The notes under the pieces: model-generated
Told to the model about the DNA's origin: nothing
The model's input: only the letters and a program-made list of their open reading frames with translations
The model's database searches: none
Part shown: one piece after another, positions 1 to 9,375 of the stretch
Layout of the letters: each line of letters starts with the position of its first letter
Numbering within the stretch: position 1 is the stretch's first letter
Position numbers and translations under genes: made by a program
Assembly (NCBI RefSeq): GCF_964019385.1
Contig: NC_088650.1
Coordinates: 32,693,339 to 32,757,338, forward strand
DNA: 64,000 nucleotides
Direction: 5' to 3'
DNA from: Sycon ciliatum
Taxonomy: Eukaryota; Porifera; Calcarea; Leucosolenida; Sycettidae

Positions 1-913
1 ACAAGCGGATCTTCAATTACCGGCTGTCAAGGTATGAGACTCCAAATGACCTCGGTTTCCATTCTTCATTCTGCTCCAATACCGTATTATCTCCATTAAA
101 AGTCCCAGGTTTATATATTTTCCAACCAGTCCGGGCCCTGGGTTTATAATTTTTCATCCATCTGGTACATGTAGATTGGTTGATATTTTTGTTTTTGTTA
201 TACCAGTAGCACAAGTGCTCAATTGCTCAAGGTCAAAAGGTTACAATTTGAAAATGTAGTCTGAATGTAGTCTGGAAAAATCTGTCTTTTACATTTTATG
301 TGATTTAGTACTGTATGTTCTATGTAGGTAGTCTAGAGAGGGTCCAATGCAAATGAAATTGGTCAAAGTATGGTAGCAATTAAATGCATACTGTTCAACG
401 ACTGACCTCTGTATCGATCCCCTACCGTTATAGCTGCAGTACACACGATTTGTAGTGTTGCAGCATGCAACATTGGAGAACACCATTGCTTGTGCTGATA
501 TAAATACTTTTTTTCTTTCCTCACTTGTCCTCTGTAGGGCTAGACGCATTGTGGAAAATGCTTTTGGCATTCTTGTGGCTCGGTGGCGATTGTTTCGGCA
601 GCCAATAAATGCGAAGCCTGAAAATGTTGTTCATTTCACGAAGGCCTGTGTAGTTTTGCACAATTTCCTCCAGACGGAGAGCAGCGCAACCTACTGTCCA
701 AGTGGCTTCATTGACACAGACGTCAACGGTCGAGTGAGCGAGGGCTCTTGGCGGATTGACTTCAAGAACGGCGGACTCACTGACATTACCAAGGCAGCAA
801 GCAACAACTTCACAAGGCATGTCAAGACATTGCGCGAGCAGCTGGCACGGTTTTTCTTGTCACCTGCTGGAGCTGTGTCCTGGCAAGTGGATGCTGTCAC
901 AGAAATTCATTGA
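1..913 (+). CDS. HARBI1-like PIF/Harbinger transposase, 3' end (two exons, partial)
   Basis: The window opens inside a DDE-superfamily transposase gene of the PIF/Harbinger type, a cut-and-paste nuclease. The first visible exon (1-31) encodes KRIFNYRLS and ends at a donor GTATGAG (from 32). The intron runs 32-537 and ends in a pyrimidine-rich CTCTGTAG. The second exon (538-913) continues the split Arg codon into ARRIVENAFG and ends at TGA 911-913. The joined motif FNYRLSRARR.VENAFG is diagnostic of the C-terminal part of HARBI1/PIF transposases, around the last catalytic acidic residue, and is followed by the usual VVLHNFL. The catalytic N-terminal half lies outside the window. No stop or frameshift is visible. 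Its neighbour is the convergent MADF gene, the normal partner in such elements. It could be a live transposon or a domesticated copy. Confidence 0.88.
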
Positions 914-963
914 TGAGTGTTCTGGTCGGGCTTCCATTATTATTTTTTGTATTCTTCGTCCTG

Positions 964-966
<3 letters not shown>

Positions 967-1001
<35 letters not shown>

Positions 1002-1136
1002 GTGTGTGTGTAGGTGTGTGTGTGTGTGTAGGTGTGTGTGTAGGTGTAGGTGTGTGTGTAGGTGTAGGTGTGTGTGTGTGTGTGTGTGCGCGTAGGTGTG
1101 TGTGTGTGCGTAGGTGTGTGTGTGTGTGTGCGTGCG
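967..1136. repeat. (GT)n microsatellite, interrupted
   Basis: Near-continuous TG dinucleotides with GTAGG interruptions. Open frames through it on either strand are only VCVC or THTH runs and are not genes. Confidence 0.97.
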
Positions 1137-1138
1137 TA

Positions 1139-1312
1139 CCGTATTTCCCCGATTATAGGTCGCACTTGATTATAAGCCGCACCCCCATTTCCAGGTTTGA
1201 GCAATATTGTTTTGATATATTGACTCGATTGCAAGTCACCCTTTTCACCTTTTTCACCCTTTATTTTTATTTTTAGTGTAAAAAGGTGCGACCTATAGTC
1301 GGGGAAATACGG
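1139..1312. mobile_element. Short MITE with 27-bp inverted ends, TA target site
   Basis: A 174-bp element whose ends are 27-bp inverted repeats beginning CCGTATTTCCCCGA and differing by one base. It is flanked by TA on both sides (1137-1138 and 1313-1314). The TA duplication fits a Tc1/mariner/pogo-type element. It is inserted inside the GT microsatellite and has no coding capacity. Confidence 0.85.
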
Positions 1313-1315
1313 TAG

Positions 1316-1432
1316 ATGCGTGTGTGCCGGTGTGTGTGCGTGTATGTGTGTGTGTAGGTGTGTGTGCCGGTGTGTGTGTGTGTGCGTGTGTGTATGGGTG
1401 TGTGTGTGTGTGTGTGTGCGTGGGTGTGAGCG
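1316..1432. repeat. (GT)n microsatellite, second block
   Basis: Continuation of the GT tract on the other side of the MITE, with GCC and GTA interruptions. Confidence 0.95.
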
Positions 1433-1755
1433 TGTTTATAGTTATAATTTGTTGCTGGTTTTCTACTCCTCTTCTTATTCTTTGTCCGGGCTTCCATGAA
1501 TATTTTTGGTATTCTTCGTCCTGTTGTGTGTGTGGGCGTGAGCGTGTTTATAGTTATTATTCTTTGCTGGTTTTCTACTCCTTTTCTTATTCTTTGTCCG
1601 GGCTTCCATTATTATTTTTTGGTATTCTTCGTCCTGTTGTGTGGGTGTGAGCGTGTTTATAGTTATTATTTTTTGCTGGTGTTCTACTCCTTTTCCTCTT
1701 CATTGTCCGGGCTTCCATGATTATTTTTGGTATCCTCCGTCCGGTTTTGCTGTTG
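1425..1755. repeat. Minisatellite, ~105-bp unit, about three copies
   Basis: Tandem units contain GAGCGTGTTTATAG, a TTGCTGGTTTTCTACTCC block and a CGGGCTTCCATTATTATT block followed by GTATTCTTCGTCC. One more copy of the CGGGCTTCCATT segment lies at about 924-965, immediately after the HARBI1 stop codon, so the satellite appears to have grown from the 3' flank of that gene. Confidence 0.85.
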
Positions 1756-2085
1756 TGTGGGTGCATGTGCATGAATTTGAGCAAGTGCGAATGTGGACTC
1801 TGCTTCGATCCCGTAATTACGTTTGCTCTGGTCTAGCTTTATCTGCAAGTCCAGATGTGTGAGCGTGTTTATAGTTATTCTTTTTTGGATATTCTTTGTC
1901 TGGTTTTGCTGTTGCAAGTAACTTGAGCTTGCTCACGCAATTACGGTAAATGAGGCATGCATATAAATGTTTGCATGCAAACTCATCTCTGCATCGTGTG
2001 TGCGTGCGCATGAATTTGAGCAAGCGTGAATGTGGACTCTGCTTCAACCCCGTAATGATGGGCGCTCTGGTCTAGCTTTCCCCGT
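1756..2085. repeat. Diverged direct duplication next to the minisatellite
   Basis: A block with GCATGAATTTGAGCAAG, GAATGTGGACTCTGCTTC and CCCGTAAT appears at about 1763-1820 and again at about 2008-2056. A further GTGTTTATAGTTATTC piece lies between them. No gene is seen. Confidence 0.75.
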
Positions 2086-2358
2086 CCTACGTTGGTTGTT
2101 TCATATTCCCTTATTTCCAGCACTCAAAAATAACTTGTAATAATGTTATCCATGGCTGACGATTCATCTGCATCGCCCCAATTTCCGGGAGAAATCTGAC
2201 CATAAACAATCAATATACAGTGTTGCTCAATGAGATCTAGCCGCGTCATGACGTCAGTAAAGTACACGGCCATAGACCGGCGACACTGGGAAGAGGAATG
2301 CTGCAAGGCGCAAACTTGAGTGACGCGACTGGATTTCATTGACCAGCACTGTATTTTA

Positions 2359-2503
2359 CATGGCCTGATGACCGGTATTCTGATCTGGCGATCATACAAC
2401 TGCACAGAATCAATCTGACGATAAACAATCAATATTATGTTGGAATACATGACCTGATGACCGGTATTGTGATCTGGCAATCAAACAACTGCACAGAATC
2501 ACT
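2359..2503. repeat. Tandem duplication at the 3' end of the MADF gene
   Basis: Two ~57-bp copies with GACCTGATGACCGGTATT... and CAACTGCACAGAATCA start at about 2359 and 2448. The second copy runs up to the MADF stop codon. The 2086-2358 stretch before it shows no gene. Confidence 0.75.
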
Positions 2504-3877
2504 CCTCGAAGTCAGCCAAAAGCTGCTGAACTTTAGCCTTGAGCTGCGCCTTGTTTTTTCTGGACAAATGTCCCATGCTAAGGGCAAGTGCATTGCACCA
2601 GGTGGCGTCTTCGTTGTCGCTGGCTGGTGCATTTACCCTCTGCTTGGCCAGTGACAACACGGTGTTAGCCGTTGATACCAAACTACTAGTCAGGTCCATG
2701 TCGTCAGCACGCCGTTTCTTGGCCTTTGGTGCCGTTCCAATTTTCTCAGCAGCTGGTGGTGCTGATCGATTGGCGGGTGCTGGGCTGTCCAGTGCTTCCT
2801 CCTCTGAGCAATCCTCACCAAGAGGAGACAGGGCCAGGGGAAGAGAGGAAGCCGAGAGAGGGAGAGAGGAAGGCGAGAGAGGAAGAGAGGAAGAGAGAGA
2901 AGAGGTTGAGGGGGAATGAGGTACTAGTACAGCGGCAGGGGGGACACATGTTGCTTCGCCAGTGTTTGATGTCGTCGCCCTCTTCCTTATTGTTGAGTCT
3001 ACAAAATTCATGCAACTCCATAAGTGCCATGCAGGAGCAGGAACACAGACGGTTCCGGAGCCACTCCGGGGTAACTTGGAGATGTGCTCCCTCTTCAGAC
3101 GCACGTAAGTATCGCGTAGATACTTAAATTTCTTTTGACATTCGGCGGGTGATCTCAGCTGGAGATCCTTGGCAGGTTGCGACTCTGCCACCTTCAGCCA
3201 TGCACGCTCCTTCATGAATCTGGAAATAGCATGCACATGAAACAAAGAGGATTACAGGTATAAAGTAGATGAAGTGGTCGATGCGGAGACAACAATTTCA
3301 AGTAAGTAATGAACAATTGCAATCGAACTTTATAAATAGGGCACATTTCCTGCCATGCCAAGAACGAGGCTGGTACTCGATATTATGTATCCCTGAGTAC
3401 AGTGTGTGCGACCATGTTATGATCAAGCCTGTCCCAGTCACTGGCGGCATTTCATATTCCGAACAAAAGTGTTGAAACCCCAATCAAGCCATCCAAGTTC
3501 CACCCAATTCTGCATGCTATTATATAAGGCAGATCGATGTAATTACTGCGGTGTAGTGTGCAAATTCCAGCACATTCAACACTGGACAACTACATTGTAG
3601 ACTAGAATAAATTTCTGTACATGTAAAATGGAAAAGAAATGTGAAAGAACAAATCTACCTGTATGCAAGCAAGGCAAGTAACTCACTTGTCCTTGTTATG
3701 CTTTGAGGTTTTATCCCACAGACATCCGTACCGTCGCACCTCTTCAACAAAGTACTCCTCGTGGCTCGGCTTTCCTTCCACTACACTCACTTCAGGTGAC
3801 TCGGGCTCGGGCTGAGAGTGAAAGCTGGAGTCTTGGAGCATCTCAGAAAACGATTGTGAATCTTCGAACGTAGCCAT
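2499..3877 (-). CDS. MADF-domain protein, PIF/Harbinger accessory type (two exons)
   Basis: Exon 1 runs 3877-3687 and starts at the ATG of MATFEDSQ. It ends GACAA before a GTGAGT donor. Exon 2 starts at 3219 after TTTCCAG and runs to the stop at 2499. The two exons sum to 912 nt, exactly 304 codons. The splice rebuilds a continuous MADF/Myb-SANT-like domain over roughly residues 42-115: FVEEVRRYGCLWD, then KFMKERAW, then CQKKFKYLRDTYVRLK. The middle is Ser/Pro-rich and acidic. The C-terminal end (SLAKQR..., KAQLKAKVQQLL) resembles a BESS-like helix. In PIF/Harbinger elements such a protein binds DNA and helps bring the transposase to the nucleus and the ends. It is convergent with the HARBI1-like gene. 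It could also be a host MADF regulator; position favours the transposon reading. No disruption is seen. Confidence 0.85.
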
Positions 3878-4569
3878 TGTCACAATACAAGGTGTGGAAA
3901 TGAAAATCAGTAATACCAAGAGTACATAAACTGTTTAGGTACTCTTGGTAACACCGTACAGGAAGAGTAGACAGCAAGGAAATGAAAGCCAAATACAAAA
4001 AGTCTTCCTTGTCAACAACATGTTCTCGAGCTCCGGGAAATAATTCAAAAAGCAACTCGTACGAAAAACATTTGCAGACAAAATACAATACACACAAAAT
4101 AAATTGTGAACTCCTACGCGCCCGTGCCGCCATTGTTTTTACCATGGTGAAGCGCTGTCGTCTCGCATCGCTGTCGCGAAAAGTTGAACTTGGCCAACTT
4201 TGGCGTTTTGGTGTTTGCGTTGGTTTGCGAAGCAAGTGCGACGTCGCAAACTCAACGCATCGCATCGCATCGCGCTTTCGCGTCGCAAAAAATGAAGTAT
4301 GAATCGGCAAAGCAACCATTGATGGCCTCGTGGCGAAGATGATACACCTTGAGGAAGGCGGGAGTCCAAACCTGATTGCACAATCTACAACCCCGAGTAC
4401 AACGTACAGTAGTGTAACTAGTTCAGGTAGTACAGGGGCTGGGGTGAAAGAAACCGTCACTCGGACTCGTACTCCCCCCAACGCACACTCTACCAACCGT
4501 ACCCGCACTTCCCAAACATCGACACATGTACATAGTCCGGGGGCCAAGTTAGGAAAAAGTCACGTCTAA
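3878..4569. other. Upstream flank of the MADF gene, no gene seen
   Basis: Non-coding by eye. A short inverted pair (CAAGAGTAC / GTACTCTTG, 3917-3949) and a CG-rich stretch with GCATCGCATCGCATCGCG near 4250 are the only structures. The outer end of the Harbinger element may lie here, but I cannot place a terminal repeat. Confidence 0.5.
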
Positions 4570-5710
4570 TAGATTTCGTTCCGAGTGAGAGGGCACCAAG
4601 TTTTTGCGATTTGAGTGTCAAGTATCTTCAAAATGCTGCAAGATGGTATGCCATTCAATCAAAATTTCCATCGGGAAGGTCATACAATGAAGGTGGAAAG
4701 AATTGATGATGGTTGCCATGGCAACAAATCAGTTAATTCAAAGTTACAGGAGAACTATGCAATATTTTGACAACATTCCTGCTGGATATAAACTAGGGGT
4801 GAAAGTTGGCACTGAGAACCCGAGTTCGAGTACTCTGATTTTCTCCGATCGAATATTCGAGTATTCGAGTATTCTTCATCTCCTAAAAATCGCACACCAA
4901 CCGCCTTAAAAATCACATGATACAACCCTAATTGAACCGATTGGCAGTCCTTTTCTCGGGTGTATTGGTTGGTGGGTCATTTGGGCTCTCTCTACTCGTG
5001 TACAAGTGTTCACCACACGGTCTGCACATCAATATCTGCTGACTGCTGCTCTGAAATGCAGACTTCTGTGGCAAATGCATGTACCATGTATGAGCGAGTA
5101 CTCTGATTTATTCCGAGTACGATTATATTCGAAAAATCCAAACGAGTATTCGAATATTCGGTATAATTGTTTCACCCCTAATATAAACATATCCAATACG
5201 TATGACTGGTTGGCCAAGTTTGACTGAAAACAAATAAACTTCAGGGCCTCAAAGGTGAATTATAAAATCGGATCTACTGCAACTATACATTACTGTACAT
5301 ACGTAATTATGCATGCATACACCGACAACTGTACAAATATATTGGTGACCAGTGTACATGTGACATCTATAAAGCCTTTTAGAAAAGAGTTAGAAATGAA
5401 TAGAGCAATCTGTGACCAATGGTGATCTAATGGATATACATGTACATGTATGCATGGCGAAGAGGAAAATGTAGAGGGAAACAGAGCACGCCAAAGCAGT
5501 TCTCTCTAAGTACCTATCAGTTGGTAGCAACAAAGAGGATCTTGTGGCATTCTTTGGTGGTGAAGTGGCAGCTCCCGGACAACCTGAACAAGGTGCCTCC
5601 AGGCAAGGAACTGGTTGTCACTGCGGGCCAAGAGTGCATAATAATTATTGTCAAGTCGGCTGGTGCAAGCATGGCGTCTACTGCTGTGGAGGAGTTGCTG
5701 TTAACCCAGG
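4570..5710. repeat. Left arm of a 3.5-kb imperfect palindrome
   Basis: From the ATTTCGTTCC end inward this arm is the reverse complement of 7255-8124, with scattered mismatches and small gaps. Shared landmarks are CTTGACACTCAAATCG-type sequence, GTTGCCATGGCAACC, the CAGGGCCTCAAAGGTGAAT block and the coding fragment at 5448 onward. The arms have diverged visibly, so this is an old genomic feature and not a simple assembly fold-back. Confidence 0.9.
4794..5180. mobile_element. hAT-type MITE, 8-bp TSD ATATAAAC
   Basis: A 387-bp element with inverted ends TAGGGGTGAAA / TTTCACCCCTA, flanked by ATATAAAC at 4786-4793 and 5181-5188. The matching place in the right palindrome arm (near 7885-7905) has a single uninterrupted copy of the target. 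The interior has inverted CGAATATTCG-like motifs and no gene. An 8-bp duplication and these ends fit the hAT superfamily. Confidence 0.92.
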
Positions 5711-5870
5711 AAGCGGCTGACACCAGACTGCTCCTTCACGCAAGGCATGCAGCTGTCAGTGGGTATGAGACCGTTCTGATAAGAACACGATATACCGATG
5801 TTGCCAGTTCTGTTAGCCATGTTATCCCGTGTACGTTGCTGGTGGAGGTTGGTGCAGGTTGGTGCCCCCC
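5440..5870 (+). pseudogene. Broken ORF with an EADTR..LHA domain (palindrome arm)
   Basis: Coding-like sequence in two frames: KYLSVGSNKEDLVAF, then after a frame change LVVKWQLPDN...PPGKELVVTAGQEC and QEAADTRLLLHARHAA. I know this EEADTR-LLHA pattern from transposon-associated uncharacterised ORFs of invertebrates but cannot name the family. The same segment, with its own changes, recurs inverted at 7255-7485. It has no intact start and the frame is broken. Confidence 0.55.
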
Positions 5871-6082
5871 CCCCTTTTATTTACTAAGGCCACAGCTTCC
5901 AATCATGACATGCAAAGCAGCGGTGCAGCATCGCAGGCATGAATTGTGGACGTGGTGACGGGGTCGGATGTGCTCCACCGACCTAGGGTCTCGGCTTCAC
6001 TGCACAGCAAACGCGTCGAAAGAAAACGGAGGCTAATAATTATCGGGAGATGGGGGGGGGGGGAGGGGAGAAGAAGAGAAGA

Positions 6083-6211
<129 letters not shown>

Positions 6212-6364
6212 GGGAGATAGAAGAGCACAGTGCTCTTGGTGATGGGGACTGCGAAGGATAGCAGGTTCTGGGACATGTGCATGGGAATCAGAAAATTGGT
6301 GATGATGGCAGCAGGGTAAGTAGCTGAACACTAATAAAAACAGGGAAAGCGTTGGTGAACCGAT

Positions 6365-7240
6365 TCAAAGTGCATCAGTAGCAGAGAGCCAGTCCTGAGC
6401 AAGAAGGTGACGGTACGCCTTTTTCTTAAAGCTTTGCATGTGGGGCTGGGCGGGTGGGTGGTGGAACAGGTCTGATGGCAGGGCATTCTATGTTGCAACG
6501 GTGCAAGCAGGGAATCCTTGGAGACAGCTATTCCGGGTGTTGGCAGGCAGGCCAGTTGTCATCTGGTATGGATGGGAATCATGCAGCTGGAGAGACTGAC
6601 GGGTAGGTCTTGTCTCGGGGGCACGGTGAGTGGCTGGTTTGGGCAGCATCTGCTTCAGAGGGCTGGATGCATCTAGATAGCAGAGCTTGTAGGTATAGGC
6701 AAGTGCAGCTACCAGGCGACGGAGTGCCAGGCTAGGGAGCCAAGTACCTGCTCCGATGATGTAGAGGGCCCTTCGCTGGATCTGGTCCAGCTTCTTAAGA
6801 TGGGACGAGGGTGAGCCCATCCACACTAAGGGGCAATACTTGAGTGTGGGTCGCACAAAGCCGTTGTAGACGCGTTGGCGGCTCTCGGCGACCAGAATGG
6901 GAGACGAATGAATGGGAGACGCTCGCTTCAGGAAGCCAATCCGCTAGCACGGGAAGCTAGGGAGCGGAGGTGGAAGGAGTAGCTCAGGGTGTCGTCAAAG
7001 GTGACTCCCAGGAGTTTCAGCCGACTCTCTTCACTGACCGGTGTGCCGTCAAATGTTGCTCGAGGGAGCTCCCAGGGCTGGCGATGGTGGCCTATAGACA
7101 TAGCCTGCGTCTTGGAGGGTTCAAATTCTATCCTCCACTTATGTCCCCAACGGGAAAACGCATCAATGCCCTGCTGGAGGAGCTCGGAGCCACAATCAAT
7201 GTCAGCTCTTGATGTGAGACAGTGGAAGAGAGTTCCTGGG
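6365..7240 (-). pseudogene. Non-LTR retrotransposon RT C-terminal fragment
   Basis: Minus-strand coding remains of a LINE reverse transcriptase after its catalytic core. LLQQGIDAFSRWGHKW, FEPSKTQAMSI, RLKLLGVTFDDTLSY and then, past a stop, VYNGFVRPTLKYCPLVWMG, LDQIQRRALYII and a tail ending in LLAQDWLSATDAL before a TGA (6365-6367). This is the post-FADD thumb/connection layout of Jockey/CR1/L2-like elements. It has at least one stop and one frame change. It lies in the spacer between the palindrome arms, opposite in strand to the LINE at 8.1 kb, and is a different family from it. Confidence 0.8.
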
Positions 7241-7254
7241 TTAACAGCAACTCC

Positions 7255-8124
7255 TCCACAGCAGTAAACGCCATGCTTGCACCAGCCGACTTGACAATTG
7301 TGACTCTTGGCCCGGAGTGACAACCAGTTCCTTGCCTGGGGGCACCTTGTCAGGTTGTCCGGGAGCTGCCACTTCACCACCAAAGAATGCCACAAGCTCT
7401 TCTTTGTTGCTACCAACTGATATGTACTTAGAGAACTGCTTTGGCGTGCTCTATTTCCCTCTACATTTTCCTCTTCGCCATACATACATACATGTACATG
7501 TACACACTAGTCAGAACAACAGATGGCTTGATCAGTCACAACAAAGTTTCATGCCATCTCAGGCATGTACATGTACATGATAAACCCTAGCGGCAGATGC
7601 AGCGCCTAACGGTGGGGGTGAGTGGGTAAGTCTCACAACCACTGGCACAAGTGCCGAAAGCGACCCCATTAGCTGCATCCATGTACCCCTTGTGCCTGGC
7701 CACAAGTTCCCAGTTGACATGTACACTGGTCACCAATATATTTGTACAGTTGTCGGTGTATGCATGCATATTTAATTACGTATGTACAGTAATGTATAGT
7801 TGCAGTAGATCCGATTACATAATTCACCTTTGAGGCCCTGAAGTTTATTTGTTTTCAGTCAAACTTGGCCAACCAGTCATACGTATTGGATATGTTTATA
7901 TCCAGCAGGAATTTTGTCAAAATATCGCATAGTTCTCCTGTACATGTATATTTGAATTAACTGATGTGTTGCCATGGCAACCATCATCAATTCTTTCCAC
8001 CTTCATTGTATGACCTTCCCGATGGAAATTTTGATTGAATGGCATACCATCTTGCAGCATTTTGAAGATACTTGACACTCAAATCGACAAAACTTGGTGC
8101 CCTCTTACCCGGAACGAAACTTCA
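7255..8124. repeat. Right arm of the 3.5-kb imperfect palindrome
   Basis: Inverted counterpart of 4570-5710. It carries a minus-strand version of the EADTR-type ORF fragment (7255-7485) and keeps the empty site of the left-arm hAT MITE. It has its own later insertion, a SINE-body segment at 7577-7719 that the left arm lacks. Confidence 0.9.
7577..7719 (-). repeat. SINE body fragment
   Basis: About 140 bp nearly identical to 43383-43519, beginning (plus strand) GATAAACCCTAGCGG and ending GTTCCCAGTTGAC. At 43.5 kb the same block is attached to a tRNA-like head, so this is a head-less copy. Confidence 0.75.
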
Positions 8125-8152
8125 AAAATAATCCCCCTGGCCCCCAGACTAA

Positions 8153-8629
8153 CACCAGACCTCATCACGCACTGAAACACCATCGGCTGCACCAACCAGA
8201 TCAACATTGGCTACAACTAGTACAAGTGAATATACGGGAAGCAGTTCGGATGGCTGGGCCGAAGTTGTACGGCGTCGGGTCACGTCCCGGTACGTGAAGC
8301 CTGTGGCCCCAGCTAACCCCAACATCCTTACAGGCGTAGAAAAAGTCGCGAAATCTGTGTTCTACGTGGGCAATGTCCACATGGAGTGTAGCGCTAACGC
8401 AATTACTGACTGGTGCAAGGACCGTGAGGTTGAGGTGCTCAATTGCAGTATTAGCGAATCCCGGACCTTTGGCACAGCATATGCACGACTGACTGTCCTA
8501 GCGACGGATGAAGGCAAAATACTCAGTGCAGGATTTTGGCCGGCAACAATTAGCCACACTGTCCGTAAGTGGCGCTTTGCCGACGGTACCAACGTGACTG
8601 AACGTGGTGGTGATAGTTCCTCGTCATAA
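8153..8629 (+). CDS. Non-LTR retrotransposon ORF1, probably 5'-truncated
   Basis: Open from 8153 (after a stop at 8150-8152) to TAA 8627-8629, with no in-frame ATG near its beginning. It encodes SVFYVGNVHMEC...ITDWCKDREVEVL, SRTFGTAYARLTV and a closing SAGFWPATISHTVRKWRF. This pattern resembles the RRM-like nucleic-acid-binding ORF1 proteins of CR1/L2/Jockey-type LINEs, though no zinc knuckle is seen. The stop is followed directly by the ORF2 ATG (TAATCATG), a spacing typical of coupled LINE ORFs. Because the sequence before 8125 is palindrome arm, the element was probably cut short at its 5' end on insertion. Confidence 0.6.
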   Translation, partial: HQTSSRTETPSAAPTRSTLATTSTSEYTGSSSDGWAEVVRRRVTSRYVKPVAPANPNILTGVEKVAKSVFYVGNVHMECSANAITDWCKDREVEVLNCSISESRTFGTAYARLTVLATDEGKILSAGFWPATISHTVRKWRFADGTNVTERGGDSSSS

Positions 8630-8631
8630 TC

Positions 8632-8827
8632 ATGTTGTCTATGTCTTCCCTCAACTTGCATGCTACCCCATTCTACCCCAGATCAGAATCCGACCTAACG
8701 CTGATAACCATGAATTGTCGGTCTCTCGTCAATAAATTAGCTGAACTTTCGATTGTTCTGGAGAGCACTAAGCCAAGTATTGTTTGCCTCACGGAGACCT
8801 GGCTGTGCCCATCTGTTTCCGTGCATG
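8632..8827 (+). CDS. LINE ORF2, segment 1 of 3: endonuclease N-terminus
   Basis: Starts at ATG 8632, two bases after the ORF1 stop. It encodes LITMNCRSLVNKLAEL and VCLTETWL, the opening of an APE-type endonuclease with the catalytic E of TETWL. The frame is cut at 8827 by the Gypsy element beginning TGTAGGG. It resumes at 13820 with the same codon phase once one copy of the CATG duplication is removed. On its own the sequence runs into a false stop inside the LTR. Confidence 0.9.
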
Positions 8828-9272
8828 TGTAGGGTCCTAGCCCTAGCACAACTCTTAAAACGCACACAAATGGCGTAAATCGATAGAGTTGTATTATTAC
8901 TGTAATATTGACAAAGCAATGAAAGAGAGATAGAAAGGCAACTGCCTTCGATGAAACCAAACTATCTACTGGCCTAAAGCTCTAGGTTGAGAATGTCTTG
9001 GCCAGTAAGGAAAAGGGTGTACATGTGTAGTAATGACATAGTACAGTGACAGTGTGTATATGTCCTATATACAGATACGCTACGGTATAAATGCCTGGCG
9101 AAATACTAGGATGCATGATGGGATATATGCGTACAATCTGGAATCTGAACCGGAAGTAGCGTACACATTATAATTCCGGGAAATGGCCATAAAAATCAAA
9201 GTCACCGCTTATGGAAAACCCAGGAGTGAAAACAGAAAAGTTACAGGTATGGGAACTGCTAAAGTCACCACA
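8828..9272 (-). repeat. Gypsy 1, 3' LTR
   Basis: 445 bp, read on the minus strand as TGTGGTGACTTT...GGACCCTACA, with canonical TG...CA ends. A TATAAATG on the plus strand near 9085 reads as a CATTTATA element on the coding strand; no clear TATA box was assigned. Confidence 0.93.
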
Positions 9273-9375
9273 TTACCCCCCTCCTAGAGCACGACTCCAT
9301 AGTAAAAAAAGGAAGAAGAAAAAAAAATGTGGGTCGTGAGCGACCAGGAATGAGACTGTAGCAGGGACTGCAACA

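Noticed and set aside
860..1497. Open frames of THTH or VCVC on both strands
   Set aside because: Products of GT/CA microsatellites, no protein composition.
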